From Colius striatus (taxonomy: Eukaryota > Chordata > Aves > Coliiformes > Coliidae): 64,000 nt of DNA. The notes under the pieces were generated by a model that did no database searches, was not told the origin of the DNA, and saw only the letters and a program-made list of their open reading frames with translations. The stretch is taken from assembly GCF_028858725.1 (NCBI RefSeq), contig NC_084771.1, forward strand, positions 8,150,915-8,214,914, in the 5' to 3' direction. The position numbers and the translations under genes were made by a program. Of this stretch, positions 35,405-57,799 are shown one piece after another; the stretch's first letter is position 1, and each line of letters opens with the position of its first letter.

Positions 35405-35804
35405 CTGCAGGGCCACACTGGCTGTCAAACTCCTGCATTGAGAGAAGTGGCTGAAATGGCACCAAGAAGGTGACAGAGGTGCAGCTCCAGGGATGAACCA
35501 TCGACCGCTTCGGCACAGGACGATGCATTTCTCGGTGTGGATCCCCTCCCCGTCCATCCTGCAAGCGGCTGGAGTGAGGTCTGGTACCTTCTGACAAAGA
35601 GAGCAAAGCACACCAGCAGGACTTTCATTAACTGCCTCACCCCATAAGGAAGCTCCTCCCTGGCACGGGCAGGGTGACGTGCTAACCAAAGGCTCACGCA
35701 GGGATGCCGGGGCTGAGGGGGTTTGTTTAAGGAGCGAGAAGCTGAGGACACGAGTGAGGACGATGTCGCCATGCTGGGGCTGAGCACGGGTCTGGAGCAC
35801 AACC
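35405..35804 (+). promoter_or_regulatory. GPR174: Predicted GPR174 5' UTR with upstream ATGs
   Basis: A good acceptor (CTTCTGCCTTTCAG, AG at 35403-35404) may open the coding exon. A weaker one follows at 35730-35731. Upstream ATGs include one at 35763, in frame with GPR174 but stopped after six codons, and one at 35771, out of frame and running far into the receptor frame. The stretch is of moderate GC and carries no repeat. Confidence 0.35.
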
Positions 35805-36785
35805 ATGACCAACGGCTCCAACTGCACCGAAGCAGACCTCAAACCTTACTATGCCATTACATACACCTTCATCCTGATCCCTGGACTAATAGGAAACACT
35901 TTGGCTTTGTGGGTCTTTTATGGGTACATGAAAGAGACCAAAAGGGCCGTGATATTTATGATCAATTTGGCCATTGCCGACCTCTCCCAGGTTCTATCCT
36001 TGCCCCTGAGGATTTTCTACTACTTGACGGGGACGTGGGAATTTGGAGGAGGCCTCTGCATGCTCTGCTTCTACCTGAAGTACGTCAACATGTACGCCAG
36101 CATCTACTTCTTGGTTTGCATCAGCGTCAGGAGGTACCTGTTTCTCATGCACCCCTTCAAATTCAGCGACTGCAAACGCATCTGCGACATCTACATCAGC
36201 ATCGTGGGGTGGGTGGTGGTCTGTGTTGGCTGTTTGCCTTTCCCCCTTCTCAGGCTCCACCAGGATGCTAAAAACACTTGTTTTGTGGATCTCCCTGTGA
36301 AGGACGTTGACCTTCCCATCTCCATCGCGATGGTGACCGTAGGGGAGTTGGTGGGGTTCGTAACGCCCCTCCTCATCATCCTGTACTGCTCCTGGAAGAC
36401 CATCTTATCACTGAAAGAAAAAAACTCTGCTTCACACGACCTTGGGGAGAAAAAAAAGGCTTTAAAGATGATCCTCACCTGTGCTCTGGTATTTCTGATC
36501 TGCTTTGCACCTTACCACATCAGCTTTCCCCTCGATTTCTTCGTCAAAACCAAGAAGATTAAGAATGGCTGCGTGCAGAAGGTGATCTCGGTGTTCCACG
36601 TGGTGGCTCTGTGCCTCGCCAGCCTCAACTCCTGCGTGGACCCCGTCATCTACTACTTTACTACTGATGAATTCAGGAGACGCCTTTCCAGGCAGGATCT
36701 GCAGGACAGCATCCAGCTCCACAACCTCAGCTATGTGAGGAAGCACTCCAGAGATGTGCTCAGGGAGGGTGCCATGGACTACTAG
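35805..36785 (+). CDS. GPR174: G protein-coupled receptor 174 (lysophosphatidylserine receptor)
   Basis: This is a 326-aa class A GPCR in a single coding exon, slightly shorter than human (333 aa). GPR174 (LPS3) is known as a lysophosphatidylserine receptor on T and B cells that signals through Gs and G13 and restrains T cell responses. Visible features are sequons N3 and N6, TM1 from about residue 15, the conserved disulfide cysteines C85 and C159, RRY at 109-111 in place of DRY, PYHISF in TM6, and DPVIY at 279-283. The tail has RRRLSRQDLQDSIQLH, almost as in human. The ATG at 35805 has A at -3. Codon use is clearly less GC-rich at third positions than in P2RY10B. It is the most diverged of the three tandem receptors and shows no sign of conversion with them. 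Confidence 0.95.
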   Translation: MTNGSNCTEADLKPYYAITYTFILIPGLIGNTLALWVFYGYMKETKRAVIFMINLAIADLSQVLSLPLRIFYYLTGTWEFGGGLCMLCFYLKYVNMYASIYFLVCISVRRYLFLMHPFKFSDCKRICDIYISIVGWVVVCVGCLPFPLLRLHQDAKNTCFVDLPVKDVDLPISIAMVTVGELVGFVTPLLIILYCSWKTILSLKEKNSASHDLGEKKKALKMILTCALVFLICFAPYHISFPLDFFVKTKKIKNGCVQKVISVFHVVALCLASLNSCVDPVIYYFTTDEFRRRLSRQDLQDSIQLHNLSYVRKHSRDVLREGAMDY

Positions 36786-37194
36786 CTCTGGCCTTCCCCA
36801 AACCGTTGCCAGGACTGCAAACTTTCACTGTATTCTAGAGTTTGGCCTAGGTTTGGTTTTTTCCCCAGGACACCGAGAGAAATGAGTCAGATAAGCTTCT
36901 GCTGGTTGCAGTGAGAGCTGGAGATAAAAATATCCCCCCCAAAAACCCAAACCTGACTGGAAATATGTTGACCTAATACTTGGGTTGCAAATTTTCTCTG
37001 AATACAACTAACACTTTGTACAGTCACCACAGGGCCTGTTCCTAAGCTGGGCAGCCAGGAGCAGGGAGCTTTGGCAGCAGCAGGAGGACACAGAGCTGTG
37101 GCCAGAGGTGATGCTGTGCCTTTTTGGCATCCCATTACCTGGTCAGATCCTGGTCACACAGCTCAGCTTCAGCAACAGCCAGCAAAGTCTGGTT

Positions 37195-37206
37195 GGGGGG
37201 GGGGGG
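37195..37206 (+). repeat. G homopolymer, 12 bases
   Basis: An uninterrupted run of 12 G follows GGTT. Such runs are unstable and often miscalled, so the exact length may be an assembly value. Confidence 0.7.
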
Positions 37207-37973
37207 TCTTGCAGAAAGAATTTGGTCCTAAAAATTAGCAGGTGGCACAGAGTTATGTATTGCTGAAGCAAAAGCCAGTTCAGCAGTGAGCAGTTTCTGG
37301 GGAGAGGGACACAAACCCCATTGACCACAGAGGGTGGAGCTTAAGGACTTTCCATTCAAGTAATTAATCAAGCGCCCATTTTGGGGCTTAGCAAATGACA
37401 CATCCTCAAATGACAAAGTCGTTGAGGCACCCAGGCACTATTTTCCTGCCATCAGTTCCCATTTCTGGCTCCAAAGCCACGTGGCTGGAGGCCATATAGC
37501 TGCCTTGGATAAGCTTTAACCTGGGGCTGTGCCTTGGAGGGTGTTTGTTCAGGCCAGACATCCCTCAAGCCTTCCAGGTCCTCTTTTAACCAAAGATAGG
37601 GCAAATTATTTCCCTTTGATAACTGCCCCTGTGCCATCACTTCCACTCCTGGTTGACAGCAGCATGATTCAAACACAGCCAGAGGAACCAAACCTTTGTG
37701 AAGTCACAGGAACTCACTGCAAGCAGAGCCCAAAGGTGCCACCTGACAGGCTCCAGGAGCCTTTTAAAAGAAGGCTCAAATGTGGATGCCTCTTTCACAA
37801 TCATTCCTTTCCAAACAAGCAGCAGAAGCTTTGGGCTTGACTGGTACTTGGTTTGCACCTTCCTGTAAAGTTGATTTGCCTGGGAACATTTGAAATGTGA
37901 CATTTTGTGATGTAAAAAATACTGTGAGGGTAGATGAGGTTTTATTTAATGCAAAGGTTGTTTTATAGATTTA

Positions 37974-37996
37974 ATTTATAAATATATATATATAGT
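37974..37996. repeat. TA microsatellite
   Basis: This is a short (TA)n tract within AT-rich sequence downstream of GPR174. Confidence 0.7.
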
Positions 37997-39063
37997 AAAT
38001 GAACTTTGTGAATCCCACACCACAGGAAGACTTTTTGCCTTTTTAAACATCCTCCTGTGTGATAAACCCAACCTATGTGATAAACAGCCACCCTTGGCCA
38101 GCGTGGCTGTACCTGAGCAAGTTCACAGACACCACCACACTCTGTCAGCTGCTCACACAGCAGGGGCAAACAGATTTCTTTTTCTGTTCATTTCCTGTTG
38201 TATATGATTAAAAACAAACGAAAGAGCCTTTTCAAAATCAAATGCTGATGTAATTCTTGGCTCACCCTGTCCCTTGTAGCTGCCTGCATCACTGATACCC
38301 GCTGACACAGCCCCCTGGGGTGCCCACACCTCCTGAGCACACACTGAACACTTCAGATGCCTTTGCAAGGTTAGTTTAATCTCCTCCTTGCGCCAAGCCA
38401 AGGTGAATCCCTGCAGCTGAAGGCCAGCACCACGGCTGTCCATTCTGGCTGCTGTCCCCCCTCCCCAGCTGTGTGGGATGGGAGCAGGGTGGCCTCATAC
38501 ACCACCACCTCGCTCCCCCAACAGCTACTTTTGGCTTCTGATAGGAAAAGATGTTACACAAAGTGGCTGTCAGGTTCAGAAATTGTTCAATGAGAATCAT
38601 CTCATTAAGCTTCAGCTTTCTCACTTATAAAAGGCCGTGGGTGCCACACGAGCCGTTTCCCCTCTGCCACAGCAGTGTGGTTTATTCATATTAGCAGCAA
38701 CGGTCTCTTTTGGCAGGAAGTGGGGTGTAAGAGTCACAGCAGCTCACAGGAGCCCAACTCAGGGGGGACCTGTCTGCCCTCCCCCCTGCATGGTACCAGC
38801 TCCAGGAGGATTTGTTTGGGCCAGGTTCTCCACTGCAGAGGTCTCACAAGCCCTTGGCTGACGTGGACACCTGGAGAACCAAGAGACCACTTAGATTACT
38901 AGAGGTGTATTTTCAGGCCCTGTTAATGGCTCAGGATCCGTGATACCAGCCCATATCTGACCCACAGAGCAATCATGTGCCAGCAGAGATGCTCTGCTGC
39001 ATCTCTGCCACCCAAGAAAGCCTCAAGTGGTTGTAATACACAACACATGGCACACAGGAGCTT

Positions 39064-39268
39064 TCACAGACTCTCAAGGGCTGGAAGGGACCTGCAAAGC
39101 TCATCCAGCCCAACTCCCCTGCCAGAGCAGCACCACCTAGAGTACGGCACACAGGAACTCATCCAGCTGGGTTTGGATGTCTCCAGAGGAGGCTCCACAG
39201 CCCATCTGGGCAGCCCCTTCCAGTGCTCCCTCACCTCAACAGGGGAGAACTTCTTCCTTGTGTTTCTT
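39064..39268 (-). repeat. CR1 LINE fragment
   Basis: This minus-strand copy of the GGCTGGAAGGGACCT group begins at an inverted, shortened 3' terminal repeat (TCACAGACTCTCAAGG) and ends in a TTTC-rich patch. It is the last CR1 before a 19-kb stretch without one. Confidence 0.85.
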
Positions 39269-42200
39269 TCTTTCTTTCCTCTGTGTGAAGTATTTCCTCC
39301 AGTCAACCAAGAAGCATCTTTCTGGAAAGGGCTGTTACTGCTGAGAAGCAAAGCACCAAGGTCTCTGCCAAGAGCCTCACCAGGTGGACTTTGTGCTGAA
39401 GAGACAAGTGGCTTTTTGACAGAGGGAGGTTTAATTTGTTCTAGGCCAAGAGAAAAGGTAGTGAGGCAACAGCACAGACACGGAGAAGGTCTCGGGGGAC
39501 GCTCGGGGGCTGTTCCCTGTTCAGACACAGCACCAAGGTTTTGGTGGGAAGTCTTATTTATAGATGAAAGACAGTGATGGGGGTGACAGTTGTGGGTGGA
39601 AGCAGAGCTCTCGGTGCATTGCACATCACAGCCCTCCCACCCCCTTTCCACCGACTCCCACACAGCCGCGCTGCCGAAGCCGCAAGCGGCGCCTGCAACC
39701 CCTGCAGCCGCTTTCATCACAGCCCCAGCCCCGCTGCTCACAGCTTCCTTTGTCTCACTGGTGGCAGAAGAGACAGGACAGGGGCTGCTTTGGTTGAGTT
39801 GGGGTTTTTTTGCACTTTGAGAGTTAAAACTGTAGCTGCAAGCTGAGGCTGTGATGGAAGCGGGACAGCACGTGCTCCTCTCCTCACACCTTCACTAGAG
39901 GGTCGTGTTGAGCCAGAGCAGAGCCTGAGGCATCTCGCTGCTGTCACTGAGCCTGGGGAGAGTATTGAAACACCAGGCTTTTGATGTCCCTTCCTCTTGC
40001 ACCACGAGTTAGCAGTTCCCTTTTCACCTCCTCTGCAGGACTTGTGCCCAGGCAAAGTCTGGCTCAGGGCCCCTCCTGCCCCCACGCTGCTGCTTGGAGG
40101 AGGGAGCAGGTTCATGTGCCAGTGCCCACAGCCTGGGCCCTCCAACGCTTCCAAAGTCCTCTTTGTTTCCTCTGCCATCCCCAGCTGTTGCCCACAAGCC
40201 GTCCGCACAACTCAAAGATCTCAGTTTGTGTGTCAAAAGGGCAGATTTTCATCTCCTCTTACCTAAGGTTTTCCTTCCTCATCACACATCTTGTACCAGC
40301 ACTAGGGTTTATTTGCTGTTTTATCTTCTGGTTGCTCAATGTCCTCAGAAGACCCCCCCATTTCTCAGTAGCCAGTGTTGGATTTTCCTGCTCCACTTAA
40401 GGCTGCACAAGCAGCATAATTTGACACTTTTTACTTCACTGTTTACTTCCTTTCTTGCTTTGCTGTTAGGGCTAAACATTAGTATCACTGTCAGAATCAC
40501 CAAAACAGTTTGCAGACCATAAAGGCACAGAAAGCATCAAACCCAGAACTGCTGAACACCACTCCTCAGGCCTCAACAACTGAAAAAAACCACCACAGTG
40601 AGTGAGCCAGACAAAAATCAACCCCCTCCAGTACATCCCCCATCCCCTAGCTCAGCTGTATTGAGCAGTCTCTGCTCCTCCATCCCAGCAGTGGCAGAAA
40701 AAACCCCACAGATCACAGCCCCATGGACTGCTCCTGGGTACAGGGGACAGACACAAACGTGACTTCTGGTGGTTGGTGACATCTCCTCAAAGGAGAAGCC
40801 CTGGGTGCTTGTTCCTGCATCCAGCTCTATTTCTGTCTCTTACATCAAGCCAACACAGGACACGTGAAGGCTGCCAGCTGCAGGGCAGTCTGGGGGGAGC
40901 TGGCAGTCTGCACCCCATTGTAAGGAATCTCCCTCCTGCTGACAACTTGAGCAACAGCTACCTCAAAGAAAGCCACTCCAGCAACACACCCAGATGTCCC
41001 CAGAGCCTGTGTCAGTGTGACTTAGATCTCAAATGATGTCCTCACCCTGATCAGAGCCAGTCGGGGCATACACAGCGGCGCCAACACAGTTAAAGGGAGA
41101 GGACAAATGAAGGCTCTTGGAAAGGAGACGTCTCCGTGGTCAGCAAGTGGCTGGGCTACAATCACCAAGATTATAACTGTTGATGTCAGTCTGCTCAAGT
41201 TCCCTTCCACCCCTGCTTTTTCCCTCTGTGCCTAGAACTCGGAGAAGAAAAAAAAAGTCCAGTCCCAAACCCCAGAACCGCCAAGGGAGAAACAGATCCC
41301 ACGGGAAAAACTCTATTTTAAAGCTGCAAACGCACCCAAACCCTTGTCTTGGTTGAGTAGTTCTGCTAAGCTGCTGTCAGCACCCTCCCCAGGCCCGTGA
41401 GTCACTGCCATTATCTCACACAACCTCCACTATTACATGCCACAGTCGATATTTAAGGAAATGGTAACTCCTTGTGGTCAGAGAGGTCTGTGCAGCTACA
41501 GAGAAAGTTCCCCGGAGACCTCTGTAGAACAGAAGCTAAAACTCACACAGCTTTGAGCTTCTAGCTCAGTGAGAGCTTTCTTATTTAAGTGAGTTAATGC
41601 TAACCATGAAAGCCCTGCAGCCCAGCCTGTTCCTGTTGGTTAACAGTCTACAAATCCCAGAGCAGCACCATCACAAGCCCCACAACAGCAGCACCATTGC
41701 CCACCCGGCACAGTGCTGCTCCTGCCAGTTCCTGCACCCAAAGTTTCTCCCTCTGGGCTCAATTACACTTGACTGACCCAGCTCAGGTGTCTCCTGTTGC
41801 CCTCAGCTGCCTCTTGCACTAAAGCACATCCCTGGAGTTCTGAAGCTTACTCTGAATCATATTCAGCAACTAGAGGAGATGCCTGTGCTGGCTCAAGGGC
41901 AGGTGTCAGGCCAGAGCTGGGCAGAAACACACACAAGCTCCCTGCAGCTGGGTGCCAGGCCCTCAGGGAGATGGCTGTTTGTGTTTGCAAGGGCCCCAGG
42001 AGGGCAAGGCTGCCTCCACTCGCATCAAAGCAAGTAGCCCTTAGGAGGAATATCAGAATGGAAAGGTAGAGATGCAAGGTAGAGATGTTATGGCATTGAA
42101 GAACACATCCACAGTCCTCAGTGTAACGGCCACAACCAGCATGACCTCATCTATGTGGAATGATGCAAGAGAGCAATGGGGCAAGCCAGCTCCCTCCAAC

Positions 42201-45200
42201 CATCTTCCCTGTGAGGGGGATGCTCTTCTGCAGGAGATACGGGCCCAGCCTCAGAGCACAGGCACCAGCTCAGACTCTGTTGTAGGTGCCAGCTCTGCAG
42301 CCAAGACTCCTCTTTCCTCCACGGCACTGGAGGGTTTTGGCAAGAGGTCATTGCTCAGTTGCTTCTTAAAAGATACTAAGTGAAAAGACAGAAGAGGAAG
42401 AAAAATCAAGTGATGCTGAGAAAGCAAAAAGCAGCTTTTTCTTTTGCAGAGGGGAGACCATTGGCTGCATTACAACACAACAAACCCCGTGGGTCTGCAA
42501 ACAGAAAAATGCCCAGGTCGAGTGCATCTGCAAATGGGATATTTATAGGAGAAACACAAAAGCTGATGAGATCTGGAGCTCACTTTTTTCTCTCCTACAC
42601 TCAAGGCACTCAGCCAGAAACTTTGTTTTCCCTCCTGATAGTGTGAGTCATTTCCCTATTGAAAAAATCAAGTGTCTTCATCTATGATGAAAACAGGGCC
42701 TTCAGAAATACACAGGCAGTCAGCACTTCTGGGCCAAGCTCTCCCCAACCCATAGTTGCTTCCCCTTCCTCAGCACCTCCACCCCAGCAAACCTCTACCA
42801 CAGAGAACACCTTCAGGCAGTATCAGGAGGAGACAGTGTCTCTGGAGCATCATTGCTACTTCCCAGGCACACAGCTACCCAGCTGATGCAGCAGGAGCTG
42901 TGGGACTGTTGAGAGCAGCAAGGCTGAAGCTTTGACAAGAGCAGAAAGAGCTCAGGCAGCAAGGAGAGCAGCTTCCACTGCAGCACAGATGGACCAGATA
43001 AGCAGAAACCTTTCATTTCTGTTCAGCTTGTCAATGTGTGTGAGAAGGCAGCAGCCAGAGCACAGCTCACCCCACGGAAGCGCTATTGTTCACTTGGTGT
43101 CAAAGTCTCATTGCCCACTGCCTGGAGTTTTTAATGTGATGTGACGAGGCAAAGTCACAACTGCTTCCAGCTGCACACCGGGCAGTGAGGCACAAACACT
43201 GCTAAGGGTAAGATAGGCTGAATGGTGGCTTCTGCCTCCTTCTTTTATTTTCTAAGCCTTAAGGATTAACTAGTGAAAGGGGCTGAGAACGTGAGATGAC
43301 AAAGCAGCAACAACCACCGAACACAGAGGAAACAAGGCACAGAATGACTGTCCATCCAGTGACAGCACACACTTACCAGCACCCTGCAGAACCAAAACCC
43401 CTACACACTCCTTCCATCCCAAGGGATTTCTTGACCATGGGTTTCTGTCTCCATGGATCTGTTCCTGATGAAACTCATATTAGAATAAAAGCACTTGGTT
43501 CCACTCCCTTGGTTACACAAAGGGAAGTTCCTCGTTCCAGAGTCAGGTGTCCACTCTTGGGCTTAACCCAAAACAGCTTCAAACATCAACCAGTCCTAAA
43601 ATGAAACAGCTCATGAGAACCTGAGTGCTGCTGTAACAGGGATTCTTCTACATCCCCAGATAGAATGACTTTTGAGACAGTAAATTCACTTTCATCTTTG
43701 CTGATGTGGAACTCTGAGGAACCCCCAGCACAAAGCCACAGAAAGTACACTGAAGTAAACTAAGTAGTTAAAAGATGATTCCCTTGGGAGGAGGAGTGCT
43801 AGGTGGAGAGTCTTCAATCCTTCAAGATAGGAAATACACCCATTCTTATTGCCTAGGTGATATCACAAATAGATACACACAATGAAGAAACAGTTTTAAT
43901 GAAATAACGTGGCTGCAATTATCCATATTATAATTGTTGTGGTTGCAGTGTTGAAGCATCACTCAGTGGGGCCCTGTGCCACAGCTGGCAGCCAAGCCAT
44001 CCCCCACACAGCTCTGAATTAGGACAGTCAAAGCAGCTTTAATCCTTGCAGGCCTGATCTCGAGCTCAGTAACCCAGCCACACAGCTGGCTCCTGTGCCA
44101 CTGGCCCTCCAAGGGCTCTCCTGCTGTAGGACTGGGGGTTTTTTTGTGGCTTGGGGCATGTCAGGAGAGCATGAGATGACATGCAGCAGATGAGGGAAGT
44201 GGCTGGCTGTAGTTATACGTCATCATGTTTTCTTTCTGGCCTTCCTGAGTACTTCAGGGAAGACCAAGAAACAAAAGCCTCAACATACACAACCTAAAGC
44301 TGGCAGCTGCTCAAAGATTAAGGAAGGGAGGGTCTGCCTCAGCCCACCTTGCTGCAAGCAGAGCTGGAGCAGCGGGGGAAGAACGAGTCCTGGGCTTTGG
44401 AGGATGCTTTTAAAACAGCAAACCAGATTTTTTTTACAAGGAAATTCAGGCCTGATTTCACCACTCTGATGTCTTTGCCATCAGTCACCATCAACTCTGC
44501 TGAGCACAGCTGTGTTTTTCATACTGAATTGTTTCAGTTGGCCTTTCCTGCCATACAAAGAACTAATGAAGTCCACAGAAGTCCATCCACTCTTGCCGAA
44601 GTCCCAGCAGGCTCTTTGTCCTCTAGGCATCTGCACAGCACTCTGACTTTTGTTCTGGCTGTGAACCAAGTTTAACTACCACACTAAGCATGGCTGTGCT
44701 GCAGCAGTTCACAATATAGAGTTGAGCTTCTGGCGAAAAGGGTCTCACTTTTAGACAGCCACATCAAGTCTGAGATGCTAAAGCTCTATTTCACACCAGG
44801 TTGAGGCCTCAGTGTGTCTTTCAAAGGCCTCCACACCATTTTTCGTCCCTGGATCAAGGTATTTATATATGCAATTAACAGTTTCAATTTGTACAAAGTC
44901 AGGTCAGAGGAAACTCTGAAGTTCTAGTGCAGACCAGCCCCTACTGTAATGGAAGTGTCTGTCTCACACGTACCACCACCAGCCGCCCACACCCCACCAG
45001 TCACACTCAGACAGAAAGCCATCAGGCCCCTGCAAAGGTCAGCAGCATCTCCCCCAATTAACAAACTCAAGTTTGCTCTTAATTGTGATTTTTCTCACAT
45101 TATCTTCCTCATTAGAGTACTTGACAAGCACTCACATGTAATGCTGGAAGAGGAATCATCCAAAGCACTGGACTGTCACCTTAACAGTCATGAAGGTCTT

Positions 45201-45261
45201 GAAAACTTACACCTAAACATACCATGCCAGGAAAAAATCCCCTGCAAGCATTAAGGGAACT
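39269..45261. other. Intergenic sequence between GPR174 and ITM2A
   Basis: GPR174 and ITM2A are convergent, and this is the space between them. I see no exon, RNA gene, CpG island or repeat family. A small CpG-richer patch lies at about 39655-39710. Confidence 0.35.
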
Positions 45262-45310
45262 TGCTGCTGCAGTTTAACCCCAGCCAGCCATACAGCAGCT
45301 CACTGGGCAG
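45262..45310 (+). mobile_element. Possible fossil LTR edge, avian endogenous retrovirus
   Basis: The text TGCTGCAGTTTAACCCCAGC followed by a 'cagctcact' box resembles the start of LTRs common in bird endogenous retroviruses. Only about 50 bp are recognisable and no inner part or second LTR is visible. It is broken, looks old and may be a chance match. Confidence 0.2.
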
Positions 45311-47261
45311 TAAGCAAGTGCACAGACACTGCTGACTGCCCTGAGCACACTAGTTGCTTTTTCAGTGAGTACACCCATGAACAGAAGCTACTAATGTAAG
45401 TAAATTGGCATTTGCATCTCAGTCATATCAGCCCTTCAGTTACCACACCCAGGTTTGAAGCAGAGTGGGAAGAGTTCTTTACTACAACACCGAACACGAC
45501 CTGGAGGAAGCTTTCAAACATTTTCTTCAGGCTTCATTTTGGCAAAATTTTTAGGTTTAATTTAGCAAAATACTCAAAAGGCTGCATGTCAGGGGATGTA
45601 CTGGGAGGATTCCTCGCTTACACACGCTGCCTGTGCCATCTACTGGTGTCAGCTCCTCCGACCGCTCCGCTCCCTGCAGCTCCCCCCTGCCACAGAGCAG
45701 CGCAACAGCCCAGGAAACGTGGCTCTTCTCACAGGTGCAACCTTCAAACTGCGGCCCTTGAAGGTCTGAGTGCCCATCCCCTGCACACCATGCTCAGGGA
45801 CAGACAAACTGTGCAGCCCCACCCGTGGCTGAAGTCTCAGCTGCTTTCTCCACGCAAGAGCCACGCAGGTAAGAGCGATCTGGTCCCCCAAATATCCTTG
45901 CCTTATTGCCTAGAACATTTGGAACTGACTTGATTTCTTTTAAACTTGCTGCCAGACAAAGGTCATGGGAATTGTTTCAGTCTATCTGGAAGCATTTAAG
46001 GCAGGCAAGAGGTGAAAGACTCAGGCAAGCGCCATCCACTCCACAGCTGCTCAAAGCTGAAAGGAGGGATTTCTGCCTTAATAGGGCAAACTTCAGTGCT
46101 GCATGCAGATGCTTCTTGCTCTCTGTAACTAACATGTCTCCAAACCTTTCCACTCCAGACTACCAAATGAAACAAGACAGCCAACTCACCCTTGTTATCC
46201 TCTCAATGCAATCCTGAGGAAGGAATCACCACCACACTGACTTGCCCAAGCACAGAGCAAGTCTGTGGCAGGAACTTGTCAGGGCAGCTACTTCTCCCAG
46301 TAACACTGCTTTCAGTAAAACATACCTGACCCTCACTGATAGCAGGTCCAGCTCTCCACAGCTTTCTATTCCAGAGAAGTTGAGTACATCATGAAATATT
46401 CTCCCTACACTTATCATTTTAGACCCAAACAGATCAAAGCTCTAGTTCTGGGACACATCCTCAGCATCACGTTGCCACACACCTTGGGAGAAGGGTTGTG
46501 CTGTTTCCAAGACAAGGCAGCAGAACCCCCACGGCCCAGGAGTTGTGCTCCACTCCTCTACACAGTTTCAAAAGCAGTAGCTGAGAGCAACTACTCCTAG
46601 AGTCACTTCTCAAGTCCCAGTTCTTGGTGCAGAAAGCCTGCTTACTGTTTTACTTCCAGCCATGCAACCGGAGGCACTTTCCAGGAAAGCCAGAAGGCTT
46701 CAAACACACATCAGCTCTCTGAGCAATCAGTGGCAGAAATCTCACTGCAATGCTCAGGAGCTCAAAGCACAGCAGAGCTCACAGGTAAATGCTGAAAGGT
46801 GCTACAACAGGCTGCTGTTGAATCCTCCACTGCCTTGCTCTATTAGCACATGCTAAAGAGATCTCTCATTAACACAGCCACATGTAACACTAAAACAAGC
46901 AAACTTGTCCTCACAAGCCTCACCCCCAGCAATATTCACATGGATGAATCCCAGAGCACGTCCTTCCCTTGCTGCTGCAGGACTGCAGGTACTGCCCCCA
47001 GGCCCACCTCACAGCCCCCATCAGCACCGGGAACTGCCTGCTGGGAGCAGGCCTGAAGACAGGTATCTTCTCTTCCCTCTGTTCCACACGGTTGCTTTGT
47101 ACCCTAAAGCATTTCCACAGCCACAGGGAGTCTGGCTTCGAGCTGAAAAAGAGCTGAAGGTAAGAGGAGAGAGCACTGAACACTGCCTGAGGCTCATCAC
47201 CACCGCTTCCCCCACGTGGGCCACACACCAGCCCGCTGCAGGCACGAAGTCACACAAACAC
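45311..47261. other. Intergenic sequence downstream of ITM2A
   Basis: This is unique sequence without a recognisable exon. It ends at the predicted poly(A) site of ITM2A. Confidence 0.35.
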
Positions 47262-47285
47262 CAAAGTTTTAGAGAAACATTTATT
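47262..47285 (-). terminator. ITM2A: Poly(A) site of ITM2A
   Basis: AATAAA on the minus strand at 47285-47280 is followed by a strongly GT-rich stretch (TTTGGTGTTTGTGTGAC) at about 47269-47253. This is a textbook layout and gives a 3' UTR of about 1.0 kb, typical for the gene. Confidence 0.65.
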
Positions 47286-48278
47286 ATAGGGTTGCAGAAT
47301 TTATGCCAATATAAAGTCCCTTAATAAAACTCTCAAGTTCATCAACTGCAGGACACGAACTCCTCGTTATCTTTAGGCTGCAGCTTTCAAAGAAAGAGGA
47401 ACGATTCTCTGACTGCAGTAGCAATGCTACTTGCTCATAAAAAGTTGATCTAAAAAGTTTATATAAGCCAGAGTAGTTTAATTCTACAGCTACAGTCACA
47501 TTCACAAGTGAGCTATACCAGAACAGGTTTCTTGAAATAGGAAGTTACAAGATAAACCAATTCATAACCAAAAAAATACTGACAAGCTTTAAGAGCAACT
47601 CTATCCGAATCTAACAACTCAATACCACAAAACCAAACCAAGGTAGAAGAATTCAACATGAGCTCAGGGAAGGTTCCAAATATACATACGAATTCAATAC
47701 AGTAATTGCACAAAATGAAACAGGGTAGTGTTAAAGGTTTATGATCACTGAGGTTGGGTTTTACATGCTTCACACATGGTAGTTAAAATAAACCTTTAAT
47801 GATACTCATCAGAAGGGAGGGGGTGTTTTTTCTGTAGCCAGGATACGGAGTGCAGAGCTATCCTACAGAACTACATGAGATGTGCAAACCACAGATCATT
47901 ATTATTAATCATTCTGTGAAAGGTAAGGTGAACAGAATTGGTTCCAGCCAAGGAATTGGTTAACATTTTTTTATATATATATATTTTTCTGCCATTCCCG
48001 GGTTACACTAAATCAAACACATTCAACAGACAAACTGATATTAACCTTCTAAAAAAACCAAAAACCTTACTCAAATTTAAGTTTTACATGAGACAACTAA
48101 AAAGTTAATACCAAGGATCAAAGAAAGCTGAAATGGTGACTTTGTCTCTGAAACACAAGCAATACACAGAAAACGCATAAGGCTTTTGATTATCACTGCA
48201 CGTTTAACTGGAGAAGCCAGTCTAATGCTCAGACTTCTCCACGAAGGTGTGAACTAGTCACCTCCCCTCCAACACCTT
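47262..48278 (-). other. ITM2A: ITM2A 3' UTR (predicted)
   Basis: The sequence between the stop codon and the poly(A) signal is AT-rich, with a (TA)n patch at about 47970-47985. It holds no repeat copy or other open frame of interest. Confidence 0.6.

Positions 48279-57799
<9,521 letters not shown>

Larger units (their letters stand above)
36786..39063. other. GPR174 3' UTR and intergenic flank
   Basis: The 3' UTR of GPR174 starts here, but no canonical AATAAA with a GT-rich follow-up is clear. ATTAAA at 38207-38212 is one option. The stretch holds a 12-base G run at 37195-37206 and a (TA)n patch at about 37979-37993. A TATA-like TTATAAAAGG at about 38625 has no further support. Confidence 0.35.

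Noticed and set aside
38620-38660. TATA-like TTATAAAAGG downstream of GPR174
   Set aside because: It has no CpG support, no donor and no recognisable exon after it; a chance match is likely in this AT-rich stretch.
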